A stretch of DNA of 64,000 nucleotides from Bugula neritina (GCA_964035545.1 OZ037765.1:4275698-4339697); one strand, 5' to 3'. Shown: positions 24,801 through 37,008, counted from the stretch's first letter. A program made the numbers and translations. Notes: a model not told the origin generated them from the letters alone.

Positions 24801-27731
24801 ATTGTACTTGGCAACAAATCTGCTGAAAATGTGCAGTGTAACACTCATTGTGTAAATAAGCAGAACAATTTGCTCCTCTAAGTCTAATAAGATACTAAAA
24901 TCACACTTTTAGAAGGGAAGCCAGGAGTTAGTGGGTCTCCATTATAGCCAGTCATCATAGAGCCCCGCTGGGCACCGCTTGGGGGCAGAAATCGAGTGTG
25001 TGGATACGTCCCCTCATATGTAGCATTTGTTTCAGAGGGAAGGGCGTAGTCATACGGGTCGTTGTAAATTATGACACCAACGGCCCCATGTTGCTCAGCC
25101 AGTCTTACCTAGACAGATGGGTTGCGCATAAAATTTTTGGCTAAAAGGCTCAAGCAGCGATAAACACAACTGAATTGGAAGACTACAACAAACCTTCAAT
25201 AATAAGTCAACATTTCAGTTATTACATTTAGATGAAAAAGCAATACTTGTTAATTTTAATTTTCTTGTACCTTATTACCCCTGAATATTTTTCCATATCT
25301 GCATATAATGATGGAGCCATTCATGGATATTCTTCCCTGAACCTGTTTGAAGTCTTGATCAGTGCAATAGTTGAGATAGAATACCTTACTGCTCTGAAAC
25401 AAGAATATTCAAACTAAAACCTTGTGTACAGGAAGACCATCAAGTGTTGACACCTGAAAATACTGCATACTTGACAATGAGCCTGCAACTACTCGCTTGC
25501 AATTTCTCCAGATGAGAGAATCAATTTTTTGGCAAGTAGCCAGATAGAACTGTTGCGCTATTTTCTACAAAACTGCATAAAACTCAGTCTAAACTGAGTG
25601 CAATTAAAAGGCAGATCCTGAAACATTACAACTTATAACTGGCAGTAGTGCTAAGTAAGCATTCAGTTTGTTTTCGACGTCTTCAATTTTTTCTGGTAAA
25701 ATTACTAAATTGCTTTCACCCCACAGCACACAAATATTTTCCTTGTGTTGAGTGGAAAAATAATAAGTAATAAGGTGTGATAACACAGATCCAAGGAACT
25801 ACAGAGTATCACAACACAACAATGTTAAAATTTAGCAAATTATTAGCCAATTTATAATATGGTAGATTCCTGGTACGCAAAAGCAAAGTTTACATGGTTC
25901 AGATTTTGATACTGAGAAACAGTTATATGCAAAAAAGCAGCTGCTTAGTATATTAACTGACTTGTAGGTTTGATTTGTGTTCAATTTAAAGCGAAATAAG
26001 ATTCACATGTATGTGTAACTGTGTATATCTTCAATAGTTACCTCAACCGTTCCACTCTTTGCATAGGCATTGAAAGGGGGGATAACCTTTGCAGTTTCTT
26101 GATCTGGGTCCAGTATTTTCTCTTCTGTCTGACACGTGTATATGGCCGAACGGTTTGAAGCTATAATTTCTGCCTGGAATTAAATTATTTGGAATTAAAC
26201 TGTAATTATGATGAAAATGTTCTTCGGTAACAAAAAATTTCCCTTTATATATTAGTATACATTTGTTATATGATGCTACTTTAATCTATGCAAAGATTTC
26301 AAACAACTTTAGATGAATGTCCAGTCATAATTACTCCTTTGCCACCATAATGAAAAAGTCCTTAAACGGCTTTTAAAAAATAACATCTCCAACAGAGATT
26401 CTCACAGCTAAGCCTACGCAAGTGATACATGTATCATGACAGTTCTGGATAGCTAGATATCTTCTACTGCACTCGCTTACCTTGTTTCTGTTGTTTTTAT
26501 CTCCAGGATATGAGAGCAGCACATTGTAGATGTCTCGTTGCGTCCTGAAACCGTAACTTTTCCACCTCTCCTCTACCAAGTCGGCTATAGCCCTATTCTC
26601 CGCTGAGCCTGCCAGATGGGGCTTCGAACTTAAATTCCTGAAGAAGTCAACAGCTTACATGATCAACTACATTCTATTGTAAAAATAACTTATTTATCCA
26701 AGATCTTTTTACCAAAACTTGTGCAAGCCTTAACTTCAGCAATCTACTACAATCTTACACACTACAAGTTCAGTGCGGATTACGAGAAAGTTGCTAGATA
26801 CCTGAGAGTGGTTTCAAGCTCTACAGTGGATGTCCAGTCAAAAAGGAGTTGCCTGTGCTCAGTAGCTTGCTGAGCATCCGGATTATGTTGATTTGGCTGG
26901 CTGGGAGATGGTGGGTGGTTGTGATTGGCTGAAGAACTAGATCCTACCGCGGTAGGCTTTGTGGCAAAATGTCCTATCAAGCCCCCCAATAGTAGGCCTA
27001 TAGACAGTTCAAGTCTTGATTGGGTTGATAAGTGATGAAAAATAGACAGTAAAGGGATTTGTGTAGTCATTTATACAGAAGTTACCGATCAAATGTTCAT
27101 AGTGCTTTCTTTCAAGGTAATAAAAAATTTCTTTCAAGGTGATAAAAAATTTCAAACTGTAGCAATGAGACCCTTATAACTCATAATTTCACATGCTGAA
27201 GACATAGTAATAGCTTCAGTATACGGCCATCTATTGACATGTGATTTAATAAATGAAGGTTGTTTCTGAATTTTGAAAAGTAGTCACTCTGTGAACTTAG
27301 TGTTATGTGTATGGCTTTGCATTAAGCAGTCATATAAACTGTTATGCATACACTATATTCTATATTATAGTCTTGAAGATGTGTGTTCTGTAACTAGGTG
27401 CGTTTGCGAAATAAAGATATATTATTGAACTTTACATATATTATTATTACCAAACTTAGCAGGTGAAACTAGTTTCATACAAAAGTAGAAGTTCTCCAAT
27501 ACATGGCATTAATAACATGCAAGACTATTTTACTCAAAGCTTGAGGTTCAAAAAAGTAAAGAAAATGATGTCTCATGAAAATATAAGGAAGTACAACCAA
27601 ACTTTTTAATTACATTTTTGACTTAAATGATATTAACTTGTTTTAAGTTTACTAAGTTGCTTCTAATTAGACTGTTTACCTGCAGCTAGACTTCCTGCAC
27701 CAATCAATATGAAGAGGCTCCGAGTTTTCAT
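18848..27731 (-). CDS. M28B metallopeptidase, glutamate carboxypeptidase II-like (gene 2)
   Basis: Tandem paralogue of gene 1. Exons in transcript order are 27680-27731, 26802-26997, 26481-26637, 26042-26173, 25271-25393, 24907-25108, 24505-24712, 24295-24380, 23796-23915, 23421-23503, 22459-22590, 21718-21803, 21207-21303, 20511-20766, 20113-20194, 19918-20010, 19227-19347 and 18848-18928 (2307 nt, 768 residues). Seven exons match gene 1 in length exactly (52, 157, 132, 86, 120, 83, 132 nt). It has a hydrophobic signal anchor (residues about 5-26), a His/Pro/Gln-rich linker, a PA domain, the peptidase core and a C-terminal domain. Zinc ligands and catalytic Glu are present: [30 protein letters not shown]. 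The donor GTGCTG of exon 21718-21803 is weak, but the phase fits. It has only one PA exon at the position where gene 1 has two. Confidence 0.93.
22095..22453. repeat. 32-bp compound minisatellite next to gene 2 splice donor
   Basis: Alternating 18-base (agtataaggtagagtgta) and 14-base (agtattacagtgta) units. The array ends within a few bases of the donor of exon 22459-22590, so the first bases of that intron are the array itself. Confidence 0.93.
22917..23363. mobile_element. MITE, 447 bp, TAA target duplication
   Basis: Perfect 16-base terminal inverted repeats (AGTTGCGTTTATACCT at the left; its reverse complement at 23348-23363) are flanked by TAA at 22914-22916 and 23364-23366. A 3-bp TWA duplication fits the PIF/Harbinger superfamily, although the terminus is not the classic one. 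There is no transposase. It lies in the gene 2 intron between exons 23421-23503 and 22459-22590, and a truncated relative is at 4795-4910. Confidence 0.85.
26317..26372 (+). mobile_element. SINE body fragment
   Basis: The stretch 'gtccagtcataattactcc...' matches the body of the SINE copies at 12274 and 54583, without head or tail. It lies in the gene 2 intron between exons 26481-26637 and 26042-26173. Confidence 0.55.
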
Positions 27732-27984
27732 GGTGATCTTGTTTAATAAAACTGCTTATACTTAAAATTACTGAAAGAAAAACTTTCATGCGCCTAGCTC
27801 TGCAAACAACTGCTGTAAATTATCAGCAATTAACTGAGCATCTGGATGCCTTATCTGAACTGAATTTTTGATAACAGCAGTGCTGATGAAGCATGCAGTC
27901 TTATAGCAGTTATAAGCAAATATAGTAAGTAATCAATGCAACTTAATCTTTTGGTAAAAGGCTAAATATTTGTTATCAAAACAG

Positions 27985-28636
27985 TTCATGGATAAAAGAT
28001 TTTGAGGTTTCAATAGAAAAAGCCTGTAATTCGGCTTATGGACTAAATGAAGACCTGACAGCACATCTTATATATACAAGTTTCCAAAATGTTGTGGGAG
28101 CCACAAATGGCAAAATGATCAAAGTACATCCTCCGAAACAAAGAAAAGATGGAATTTTTCACAAGAAATGTCAACACAACTGTCAACCTACAGTAAACTT
28201 TTTCTTAAGATGGCTGGAACCTTTCAGTGGAGAAGGCTGCTTCCTGGGCTAGCTGTAATTCTTGGTAACCGTAGACGTCAAGTATCCCAGCTGGCTCCGG
28301 GGTAAGACACACCACTCGTCGCTGAGAGACTTGTGTGGATCAGGGAACATAGAGGTTTGGCACTGGGAGCACTTCCATGCTATCTTTGGATAAGTGGTCG
28401 CCCACACTACTAATCTGCCCACATTACTAATCTTGTCAGCGTCTGCCCAAGGTTGTAGACGTTAACCAAATACAAGGCGTCTGTGTAGCACAGGCATCTC
28501 CCTGCAAGTAGGTTGACACCATGCCTGTGTTGCTTTATGATACTAGTTGCCCAAGTACACACATATATAAATGTTGGTCAATCTGCAAGATGCCTCGTTA
28601 GCCACATTTAACCACAGCTTCTAGACCGTTGAATAG
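27985..28636 (+). pseudogene. Degenerate PIF/Harbinger transposase fragment, interrupted
   Basis: 28007-28196 resembles the transposase stretch with G-A-T-N-G-K and VHP motifs, and 28556-28636 resembles the later 'NVGQSARC' stretch of the units at 33800-34020. The two are separated by about 360 bases (28197-28555) absent from the other copies. The reading frame is broken. The fragment is cut off at 28636, where an LTR begins (28637). Confidence 0.6.
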
Positions 28637-29051
28637 TGTAGTAGAATTCGACGTGCACTCCAGTATTATAATTTCTTTTGTTGTTTGTTTTTTAGAAGTT
28701 GAATTCCCCCGCCACATTTTTTTACTATCAAGTGATTAACAAGTATGTGAGCCGAAGCTCGGATGAGGTCGGAGCCAAAGGTGCGACTTCGGAAGGGTCT
28801 GTACGATTTCGTATAGATCCTTTCCGACTTCGGCCAGCGGAACTCCGAACCTCGGCCGAGTTTCGGACCCCCAAAATGGCGGGAAATTTTATGTATATAA
28901 GGGGGAGATTTCCAGTGTAAAAGGCAGTTTTACACTATACAGAAATAAAGACTATTATACTCAACACTCAAGGAAAACTTTTATTCAGTAAATAATAGTA
29001 CTGTCATGTAGACTACTTAATCTATTTCACATAAACCGGAAAACCATTACA
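28637..29051 (+). mobile_element. LTR of Gypsy-like element 1
   Basis: A 415-base segment beginning TG (TGTAGTAG) and ending CA (CATTACA), next to a primer binding site. The left edge is where homology to the Harbinger copies stops. It contains a TATA box (tatataag near 28896), a polyadenylation signal (aataaag near 28945) and clustered CCGA/TCGG inverted motifs near 28750-28870. No intact partner LTR lies downstream. Confidence 0.7.
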
Positions 29052-29052
29052 T

Positions 29053-29069
29053 TGGTGGCAGCGGTGGGA
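29053..29069 (+). other. Primer binding site, tRNA-Leu type
   Basis: TGGTGGCAGCGGTGGGA is the exact complement of the 3' end of an animal tRNA-Leu (AAG/UAG type, ...CCCACCGCTGCCACCA). It lies two bases inside the LTR end, as expected for priming of minus-strand DNA. Confidence 0.85.
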
Positions 29070-29163
29070 AGAAATAGATAAGAACAAGCAGCCATACTAG
29101 GAAAAGAAAGAAGAAGCAATGGGAGATGAAGGAAAAAGATTGTGAGAGGACGAGAGTCTCACC

Positions 29164-29997
29164 ATGGAAGCCCTCATCACAGCCCTTCGAGAAGTCAGCA
29201 GGGCCGGACAGGCAGCACCTGGAGACAGGTATCGCCTGAAGCCCCCAATTTTTCGAGGCGACGGAGACGTCGAACAGTTTATTAGGGAGTTCGAAGAGGT
29301 AGCCACCCTCGCCGAATGGCCGGCACAGGTGCGCCTCCTTCAACTCTGAACTTGCTTAACTGGTCAAGCAAAGAGTTATGCTCTCAGGCCTGATGCAGAC
29401 CATATTTTTCAGGCTCTTGGGTCTCATTTCTGGTTGACCGCCCTTGCTGCAAAGGATCGCCTGCGAACCATACGCAGGGATAGAAAGAATGCTATCGAGG
29501 CATTAGCGCAGGTAGCCCACTGTAATGACGAGCCTGAAGTACAAAGAAGCGCCGTGTATGAGGCCTTTTTTCACACCATCAACAACCCTGGGTTGCAACG
29601 GTACTACCTGGCAGCGAAAGTCACCACCATCGAAGAAGCCCTGACTCTGGGAAAGGCCTACTACCAAGTAGAGGGACCCCAGAGGGCAGATTTCATCGCC
29701 AACCAGGTTGAGGAACAACCCAAAGTCACCAAGCCGGATCTGGTGACCCCACAAATCGTGGCCACAGCTACCCCCTCGCCTGACCAACTTACCATGTTGA
29801 TGGAGATGGTAAAAGGTCTCCAGGCTGACATGAAGAGAATGCAACAAGAACAGACTGATAGGCGGGCGGCCAGATCTCGGGGCGAACCAATCAGCTCTGC
29901 GCATCTCACCTGTTGGGGATGCGGTGCCAGGGGACATGTGCGGAAACAGTGTCCCCAGGAAAGGAGGGTGTCTTTAAACACCCGAGGCTCACGGTAA
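29164..29997 (+). pseudogene. Gypsy-like gag with zinc knuckle, broken
   Basis: An N-terminal gag piece (29164-29349) ends in a stop. A longer open stretch (29434-29997, 187 codons) carries the capsid-like region, a Gln/Met-rich coiled stretch and a C-terminal CCHC knuckle (CWGCGARGHVRKQC). Gag packages element RNA into particles. The interruption after 29349 and the absence of protease or reverse transcriptase downstream make it a dead copy. Confidence 0.85.
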
Positions 29998-29999
29998 CT

Positions 30000-30340
30000 T
30001 CCGCCAACTGTGGGCCCCAAGCCAACACCATCCGGGAGAAGATGGCCCGAGAGGCCTCTTCCGGGCCCGTCGATGCTGTGTGGCAGGCACAGCGGAGACG
30101 TCGGAGACCGCAAGGTCTGCCCGACCCTCTAATCCAGCCACTTACTACCCGGATGGAACTTTGAGACGCACGGTGGCAGGCACCTCGGAGATCTCGGAAA
30201 CCGCAAGGTTTGCCCAACCCTCTGGCTGGGGCGCTGGTGGGGAAGCACCACTCCATCTAAGAAGCTGATGCGAAGCCGGCACTGGACACAGTGGCCGACA
30301 CCCAGGGAGACTCCCCTTGTGCTAGTTGAGGAGCAGTCCC
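30000..30340 (+). other. Post-gag segment with internal duplication; pol deleted
   Basis: GC-rich sequence containing an imperfect duplication of a roughly 50-base 'ggcaggcac..cggag' segment (about 30080-30130 and 30173-30222). Protease, reverse transcriptase, RNase H and most of integrase, normally several kilobases, are absent between gag and the integrase tail. Confidence 0.6.
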
Positions 30341-30344
30341 GGAA

Positions 30345-31062
30345 CACATGGCTGATCTGTATGGTAGAGCATGTGGCAACTGTACTAGTAGTGCTGAACG
30401 CCAGGTACTGGCTCAACTACGGATAGAGCACAGTGAATGTCAATTAGCCAACGTAGCCTTGCGAGAAAAACAATGGGCAGTGCAAACAGAAGATTCTGAA
30501 GAACCCCCCCCCCCCTATACCGAGAGGGAAACTGGGTGTGGATGGTCAGCTACCGTAGGCGTCGCGGACAGTCGGCTAAATTACAGCCCAAGTTTGTCGG
30601 CCCCTACTGTGTAATAGAGGATTTGCCGAACCACACATACCGTGTGGAACGCTCAGGACAAATGTCCGTCCAAAACGAGCAGCGGTTTAAACCCTACTAC
30701 GGTAGCCCAGAAGCCACAGGACAGGCATCACCATTGCTAGAACTAGCCCGCCAACCCATATTTCGCGAAAGGAGGAATCAACCCAGGGACTGTGAAATAT
30801 TTATTCGTAAACCCCAAGAAGTTGACAACACCCTAGAACCACAGCCTCAAAATCCACCACCAATTCCTCCCACCCTGAAACCATCCCCGTGATCACTCGA
30901 ACAGAAGACCCTCCATCACCACCAGAAGACCCGGAAGAAACACCCCCAACACAAGACACTCGAGACCAACCAGACACTTCGTGTATCGACACCTTAGAAA
31001 GAGGTAGAAGAAATAGAAGACCCCCAAAATACTTGGCTGATTACCACGCAGGCTGTTAAGCT
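30345..31062 (+). pseudogene. Gypsy-like integrase C-terminus, frameshifted
   Basis: A GPY/F-type module (KFVGPYC, then NHTYRVERSGQ) typical of Ty3/Gypsy integrase tails lies in 30536-30892. The frame then breaks at a stop near 30892, and the C-terminal end, with PPKYLADY, continues in another frame to about 31060. A homologous tail is at 37020-38099. Confidence 0.8.
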
Positions 31063-31402
31063 GACCCTCAACTTTCGAGTTATTCACTCAAAACGAGTAC
31101 GAACTCGACTCACAACACCAAACCACCGTAAACAACTTAAAAACTGAAGAGAAGCGAAGCCGAAATTCGGGGAAAACACCGATACCCGGAGTTGCCCAAC
31201 CTAATAGACCGATCTTGTGACCGGCGACTCCGCGTGTTTTAAAATAAAAATGCAAAACTCGCCCATTTTGACCACAGCTCTAGAAGATAAATGACGTGTT
31301 TTTGAATCTATAACTAAATTAAGAAAGAAAATGGAACAAGTCGCAGCTAAAAACATTAAAACCACCACACAATCAGGTATTTCTAGCTACTAGGACCTCC
31401 TT

Positions 31403-32490
31403 TTACGGAGTACAGTAGCTCATTTGATTCGTTTTCACCTGATTACCAGTTGGAAACTGAATTGTTTCATGACAGTGACTGTCGGATGGATTTAGGAGAG
31501 TCCCCAGTCTATGACTACCTGCTAGACCAGTAGATTGGACGGGTGGCTCTCCAACTATCACTCGACTTATCACTCTGTCAGAGGGTTCCATACAAAGAGA
31601 TGCCGAATTTCGGCACCGGCAGAATCGGCCAATCACGGCTTCTACTTTCTGCTTCAGAAGCCATGGATGGAGTGCGGAGATGTTGGGGCGAGTGACACCG
31701 GCTCCCTACCCCTAGTGACCCGAGAAGCTGTTGCCAGCCCACAGGTAACCCCTTCACCTGAACCTTCATCCCCGGTTTATTCAGAAGAGAATGCTACCCC
31801 ACCAGCTGATGACCCGCTCCCCGAGGAAGACCCGCAGTTGAAAGACAAGCCTGCGTACCCGCAGCTGGCCATCACACAGGTGTTGACAGAGCGACTGCAC
31901 TGGACTACGGCCAAAACAAGGCTTAAAATAGAGAATGATTGTGGGGAAGTCGGCAATCGCAAGTGCCGCCAGTGTGGTAGGAAATTTTCTACCTCCCAGC
32001 GACTGCACGTGCCCCAGCACTACACGAATGTCTTTTGTTCGTGTGCGAATTTTCATTTAAAAAAGACGTGTTGCAGCACCAACGCATAGCCCGCTGCCAC
32101 ACGGGCCAGACATTCGTTGTAGACGCGGAGACCTTCCACGAGTTTTGGGATCTAGCCGTGCCCAACTTCTGTGATCCCCACAAACGGGCTACGCTCGCCC
32201 AGGGGTTTCCAGCATGTCGGCATACACAAGAAAGCACTGATGACGATGCAGCACCAACGGCCCGACCAGCAGCCACCCAGCCTTTCAGGGTCGTGCTGGC
32301 CCGGGTAGACGACGCCGGGACACAGATCCCTCCCAGACACAAGCGAAGACGACAGCAGGGACCCAAGCCTTCAGCTTCAGCCCCTACCCCGACGGACAAG
32401 GTGCGGTGCTCGCATGAGGAGGAGGTTTTCCGCCCCAGGCGCCAGCCACAGCGCGTAGATAGCGAGCTGCGCTCCATCCATCACAAAAAC
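31403..32490 (+). pseudogene. Zinc-finger accessory ORF of the LTR element, copy 1 (frameshifted)
   Basis: Homologue of 38327-39274. 31535-32089 carries an acidic/proline-rich N-terminal part and CRQCGRKF. The downstream conserved part (HQRIARCHTG, DPHKRATLAQGF) is in another frame at 32035-32529, so a frameshift falls near the finger. It is joined at about 32480 to an LTR 3'-end remnant, which implies a deletion of the LTR. Confidence 0.7.
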
Positions 32491-32790
32491 ACTACATTGG
32501 TGGCAGCAGTGGGATCTCAAAATAAATGAGCAGCACAATACTAGAAAGATAAATTGACAGGATGGACAGACCAGAAGGAGGAGAGGAAGTTCTCACAATG
32601 GAGATCTTGGTTACAGCCCTTCGGAAGTCGGCAAGGTTAGACAAACGCCACCTGGGGACAGGTGCCGCCTCAGGACCCTGATTTTCGGAGATGACGACGT
32701 TGAGCAGGTCGACCGAGAGTTAGAGGATGTGGCCACCATTGCCAAATGGGCGGCACCAGCGAGACTCTTTCAACTCCAACCTTGAAGAGA
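32482..32790 (+). mobile_element. Second LTR end, primer binding site and gag start
   Basis: A short LTR-end remnant (ends ACTACA at 32496) is followed by TGGTGGCAGCAGTGGGAT at 32498-32515, a tRNA-Leu-type primer site with one difference from 29053-29069. A degraded gag start homologous to 29164-29349 follows and stops abruptly near 32785. Confidence 0.75.
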
Positions 32791-32829
32791 AAAATTGGAT
32801 GTGATTTTCCAAAAGGACGGCAAATGATT

Positions 32830-35800
32830 CATGTGCCATTGGATTACTTTTGTGAATTTAGAACATGAATTTCTTGAAGTGAAACTAATGTATCTTTTAT
32901 TAGACATTAAATGTCTGGTAAAACCAGTTTGATAAAAACACCGTTGAGCTTAGAGGAGCGGGAACCACAATAAAAACAAGTACTGTTTATGAGACACAAA
33001 ACATTAAGATTTCAAGATTCTAGTAGGAAATAAACTGTAATTCTGCTTATGGACTAAATGAAAACCTGAATGTGCCATATATTATAGATACAAGTTTCCG
33101 AATGTTGAGGGAGCCATAAACCGAACAATGATTGGAGTACATCCTCCACAAGAAAAAATATACTTTCACAAGAAAACTCAACACAAGGGTCAATCTGGCA
33201 GCAAACTAGATGAAGATGCAAGTGAAAGAAGTAAAATTTCTATGACTAACAGCATTGTATGTCAGTTAGAAGTTTTGAATCGCAAAAATTGTGATATTTA
33301 CAGAGAGAATAGAACGCGACAAAAACTAATACCATGGGCAAACCAGAGTCTAACTGTAGAGAAAGGTTATTTACAAAAACCGCTAAAATTGAATGAAATC
33401 CTCCCAAAGGAAGAATGGCAGAAAATTTTATGTGCCATGTGGATTGCCATTGTCGATTTAGGACATGCTCGTACAATGCAAGTAACATGAACTTCTTGAA
33501 GTGAATCTAATGTATCTCTTAGTGGAAATTCAATGCCTGGTAAAACAAGCTTGATAGAAACACTGTTGAGCTTAGATGGCGAGAGAGAACTATCAATGAA
33601 AAGCTAATATATACCTTATTTGAAATTCATTGTCGGGTAAAACCAGCCTAGTAAAAACTCTGGGGAGCTTAGATGAGAGAGAATGAAAACAAGTACTGTT
33701 TATTGGACAAATAATATATAAATATTTTGATATTTTAATGGGACAAAGCCCTAATACTGCTTATGGACTAAATGAAAACCTGACAGCACTACATCTTAGA
33801 GATAAAAGTTTCCGAAAAGTTAAGGGAGCCATAAATGGCACAATGATTGAAGTTCATCCTCTGCAATAAAGAAAAGATGGACTTATTCACAAAAAATTCA
33901 ATACAAGTGTCAATCTCAAAGAAGTATGCAGCGCAAATGAAAAAAACTATATAAATATTGGTCAATCTGCAAGATGTCATGATAGCCACATTTATTGTCG
34001 ATCAACGCTAGCTTCGAGGTCACTGAATAGGCAATTTTATGTAATCAGTAATTCTGCATATGGACTAAATGAAAACCTGACCACGATATATTATAAAGCT
34101 ACGAGGGTCAGCTGTAAAAAATTTACAATAAGACACACTCGTTAACAAAAATGGCTATAGAAAAAGTTTTTGGGATTCGAAAAATCGATGGCTAAGACTC
34201 AATTTGAAAACGAACATAGAATTTGCCGATAACAGAGTAGCGTGCTGCTGCCTCTATAGTATTTGCATCGAGCACCACAAAGACTTAAAATCTGCTCTAC
34301 TAACATTTTCTGAAGACAGCTATTATGTTTTCAACTTTTTAAATGCTAATAAAAAGAGAAATGCTTTAGTGAACTACGTTTTTTATAGCAGGTCACCTTG
34401 TGTTAAATATATTATGTTAAATTTCATTCATTCTGGTTGAATAGAGTACCTGCAGCTTTGAACAAATTTAAAAAATCATTCGTTGTAATGTTTATTTAAA
34501 AAGAAAATACAAATAGCAAGAAATATTGCCAACACAGAGTAAATAAATAATCCTATAGATGTAGAGCTAATGACATTAAATTTTGCAGTTATCAAAACTA
34601 CATGACTGGGAACCTTTTGCAGATATCTTGGTGATTTTGTGAAACTCCATCAACAAGTGAATGCATAGTGAGTACTAAATAAAACTTAAAGCTAGATGAA
34701 GATGCAAGTGAAGAAAGTAAATTTTGTGTGACTAACAGCATTGTGTATGTCAGTTGAATGTTTTGAATCACAAAATTTGTGATATTTACAGAGAAAGTAG
34801 AACAAAGCAACTGGCCTGAAGCCTTGCTAACCCACCTGGGTGATTTATTCGGCAATGGCATCACATGGTTAGATTATGGATTCGATCTCATTGAGAAGAG
34901 GACCTGAATGTAGAACAATCACTAATTGCATTACTCAAGTTGATGAAAGCCTATCGTGGGCTGCAAGAGTTACAAAATTCAACTGAATACCTCCGAACTG
35001 GTTACTAACAGTGCCTTTGAGTCACACAAACAAGTGAGTGAAAGCCATTTTGAAGGGAAAAAACTAATAGAAAGTTTGTTTACAAAAAGGCGCAAAAATG
35101 AAAGAAATTCTGTAAAAGGAAGAACGACAAAAAGTTAATGTACTCAGTGGATTGTCATTTGTGTATTTAGGACATGTTCATACAGTCCAAATAAAGTGAA
35201 ATTCTTGAAGTGAAGCTAATATATATCTCATTGTAAATTCAATGCCTGGTAAAACCAGCCTAATAAAAGTTCTGGTGAGCTTAGATGGCGAGAGAGAACT
35301 ACCAATGAAAAGCTAATATATCTTATTGGAAATCCAATGCCTGGTAAAACCAGCCTAATAAGAACTTTGGGGAGCTTAGATGAAAGAGAATGAAAACAAG
35401 TACTGTTTATTGGACAAATAATATATAAATATTTTGATATTTTAATGGGACACAGCCTGTGATTCTGCTTATGGACTAAATGAAAACCTGACAGCACTAC
35501 AGCTTATAGAAAAGTTTTCGAAATGTCAAGGGAGCCACAAATGATTGAAGTACATTCTCTGCAATGAATAAAAGATGGACTTTTCACAAGAAAATTCAAC
35601 ACAACCGTCAATCTCACAGCAGTATACAATTGCAAAAAAATTGTATATAAATATTGGTCAATCTGCAAGATGCTGTGATAGCCGCATTTATTATCGATCA
35701 ACGCTAGCTTCGAGGCCACTGAATAGGCAATTTCATGTCATTAGTGATTCTGCATTTGAATTAAATGAAAACCTGACCACGGCACATATAAAGCCAGAAG

Positions 35801-37008
35801 GCTCAGCTGTAAGAACTTTAAAATAAGACATACTCGTCAACAACAATGGTTATAGAGTTTTGAGACTTGAAAAATAGTTGGCCAAGAGTTAATTTGAAAA
35901 CAAACATAGAATTTGCCGATAAAATAGCTGTGTGCTGCTGCCTTCACAATATTTGCATTGAGCATGAAGATGTACTGTCAACATTTCCTAAAAAACGCTA
36001 AAAGACTTTCAATTTTTCAAATGCTAATGAAAAAAGATGCTACTGCAAATTACATTTTTAGCAAATAATCTTGTGTTGAACATCATGTTAAATTTTATTC
36101 ATTTAAAAATGCTTGAATAAATTATCTGCAGCTTCTAACAAACTTAAAAGAATTGTATGTACTGTTGATTGAAAAAAAAACAAATAGTAAAAAAATTATG
36201 TTGAATTAGATTAAATAAATAATCCTATAGATGTATAACTAATGACGTTGAATTTTGTAGTCATCAATAATTACATGACTGTAAAGGTTCTGCAGATACA
36301 TCTTGATGATTCATTGAAACTTCATAAACAAGTGCATGCATAAGTAGGAAACACAACTCACCATTGCCTGTACTACAACAAATTGCAAACAGAAGCGAGG
36401 ATTTCTTTAATTTTTCAGTAAGTACTAAATAAAACTGAAAGCCAGATGAAGACGCAAGTGAGGGAAGCAACATTTGTATGATTAACAGCATTGTGATTTC
36501 AGTAAAAAGTTATGATTGCGATTTTTACAGGGAAAAGTGAAAAATGGGACTTTCCAAAAGATTTGCTAACCCACCTTGGCAGCAATGGAACTTTATGGCT
36601 AGATTATGGATTAACTTTCATTGAGAAGAGAACCTGAATGTATAATAATCACTAATTGTATTACCCAAGTTGTTGATTGGAATCAATCGTAGATTGCAAG
36701 AAGTACAAAATTCAACTGAACACCTCCGAATTGGTTACTAACAGTGCCTTTGAGTCACAAACATGTGACAAAAAGCCCTTTTGAAGACAAAAAAATCCTA
36801 ATCCCTTGAGCAAACCAGACCGTAACTGTAGAGGAGAAAGGTTGTCGACAAAAAATCTGAAAAAAGGACCAAATTTTCCCAAAGAACCGCAAATTTATGT
36901 GTGCCACGAGGATTGCCATTGTGGATTTAGGACATGCTCATGCAATTGGGTTTCTTGAAGTGAACATAATATATCTCTTAATGGAAATTCAAGCCTGGTA
37001 AATCCAGC
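32830..37008 (+). mobile_element. Tandem array of degenerate PIF/Harbinger transposase units
   Basis: Roughly 1.7-kb units recur (about 32830-33440 internally deleted, 33440-35140, 35140-36900 and a partial end). Each begins near 'gattgccattgt.gatttaggacatg'. Translated pieces match Harbinger-type transposase: VKGAINGTMIEVHP near 33822-33863, a following INIGQSARCHDS block near 33955-33990, an N-S-A-Y-G-L-N-E-N block near 34050-34080 and an FGIRK block near 34168. Stops and frameshifts break every unit. DDE transposases cut and paste DNA; none here can be active. Confidence 0.75.

Noticed and set aside
30536-30892. Independent host gene of 118 codons
   Set aside because: The GPY module and the homologous copy at 37341-38099 identify it as an integrase tail of an LTR element.
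33128-33490. 120-codon open frame as a host gene
   Set aside because: It straddles a deletion junction within a Harbinger-derived unit and its parts occur in different frames in sister units.
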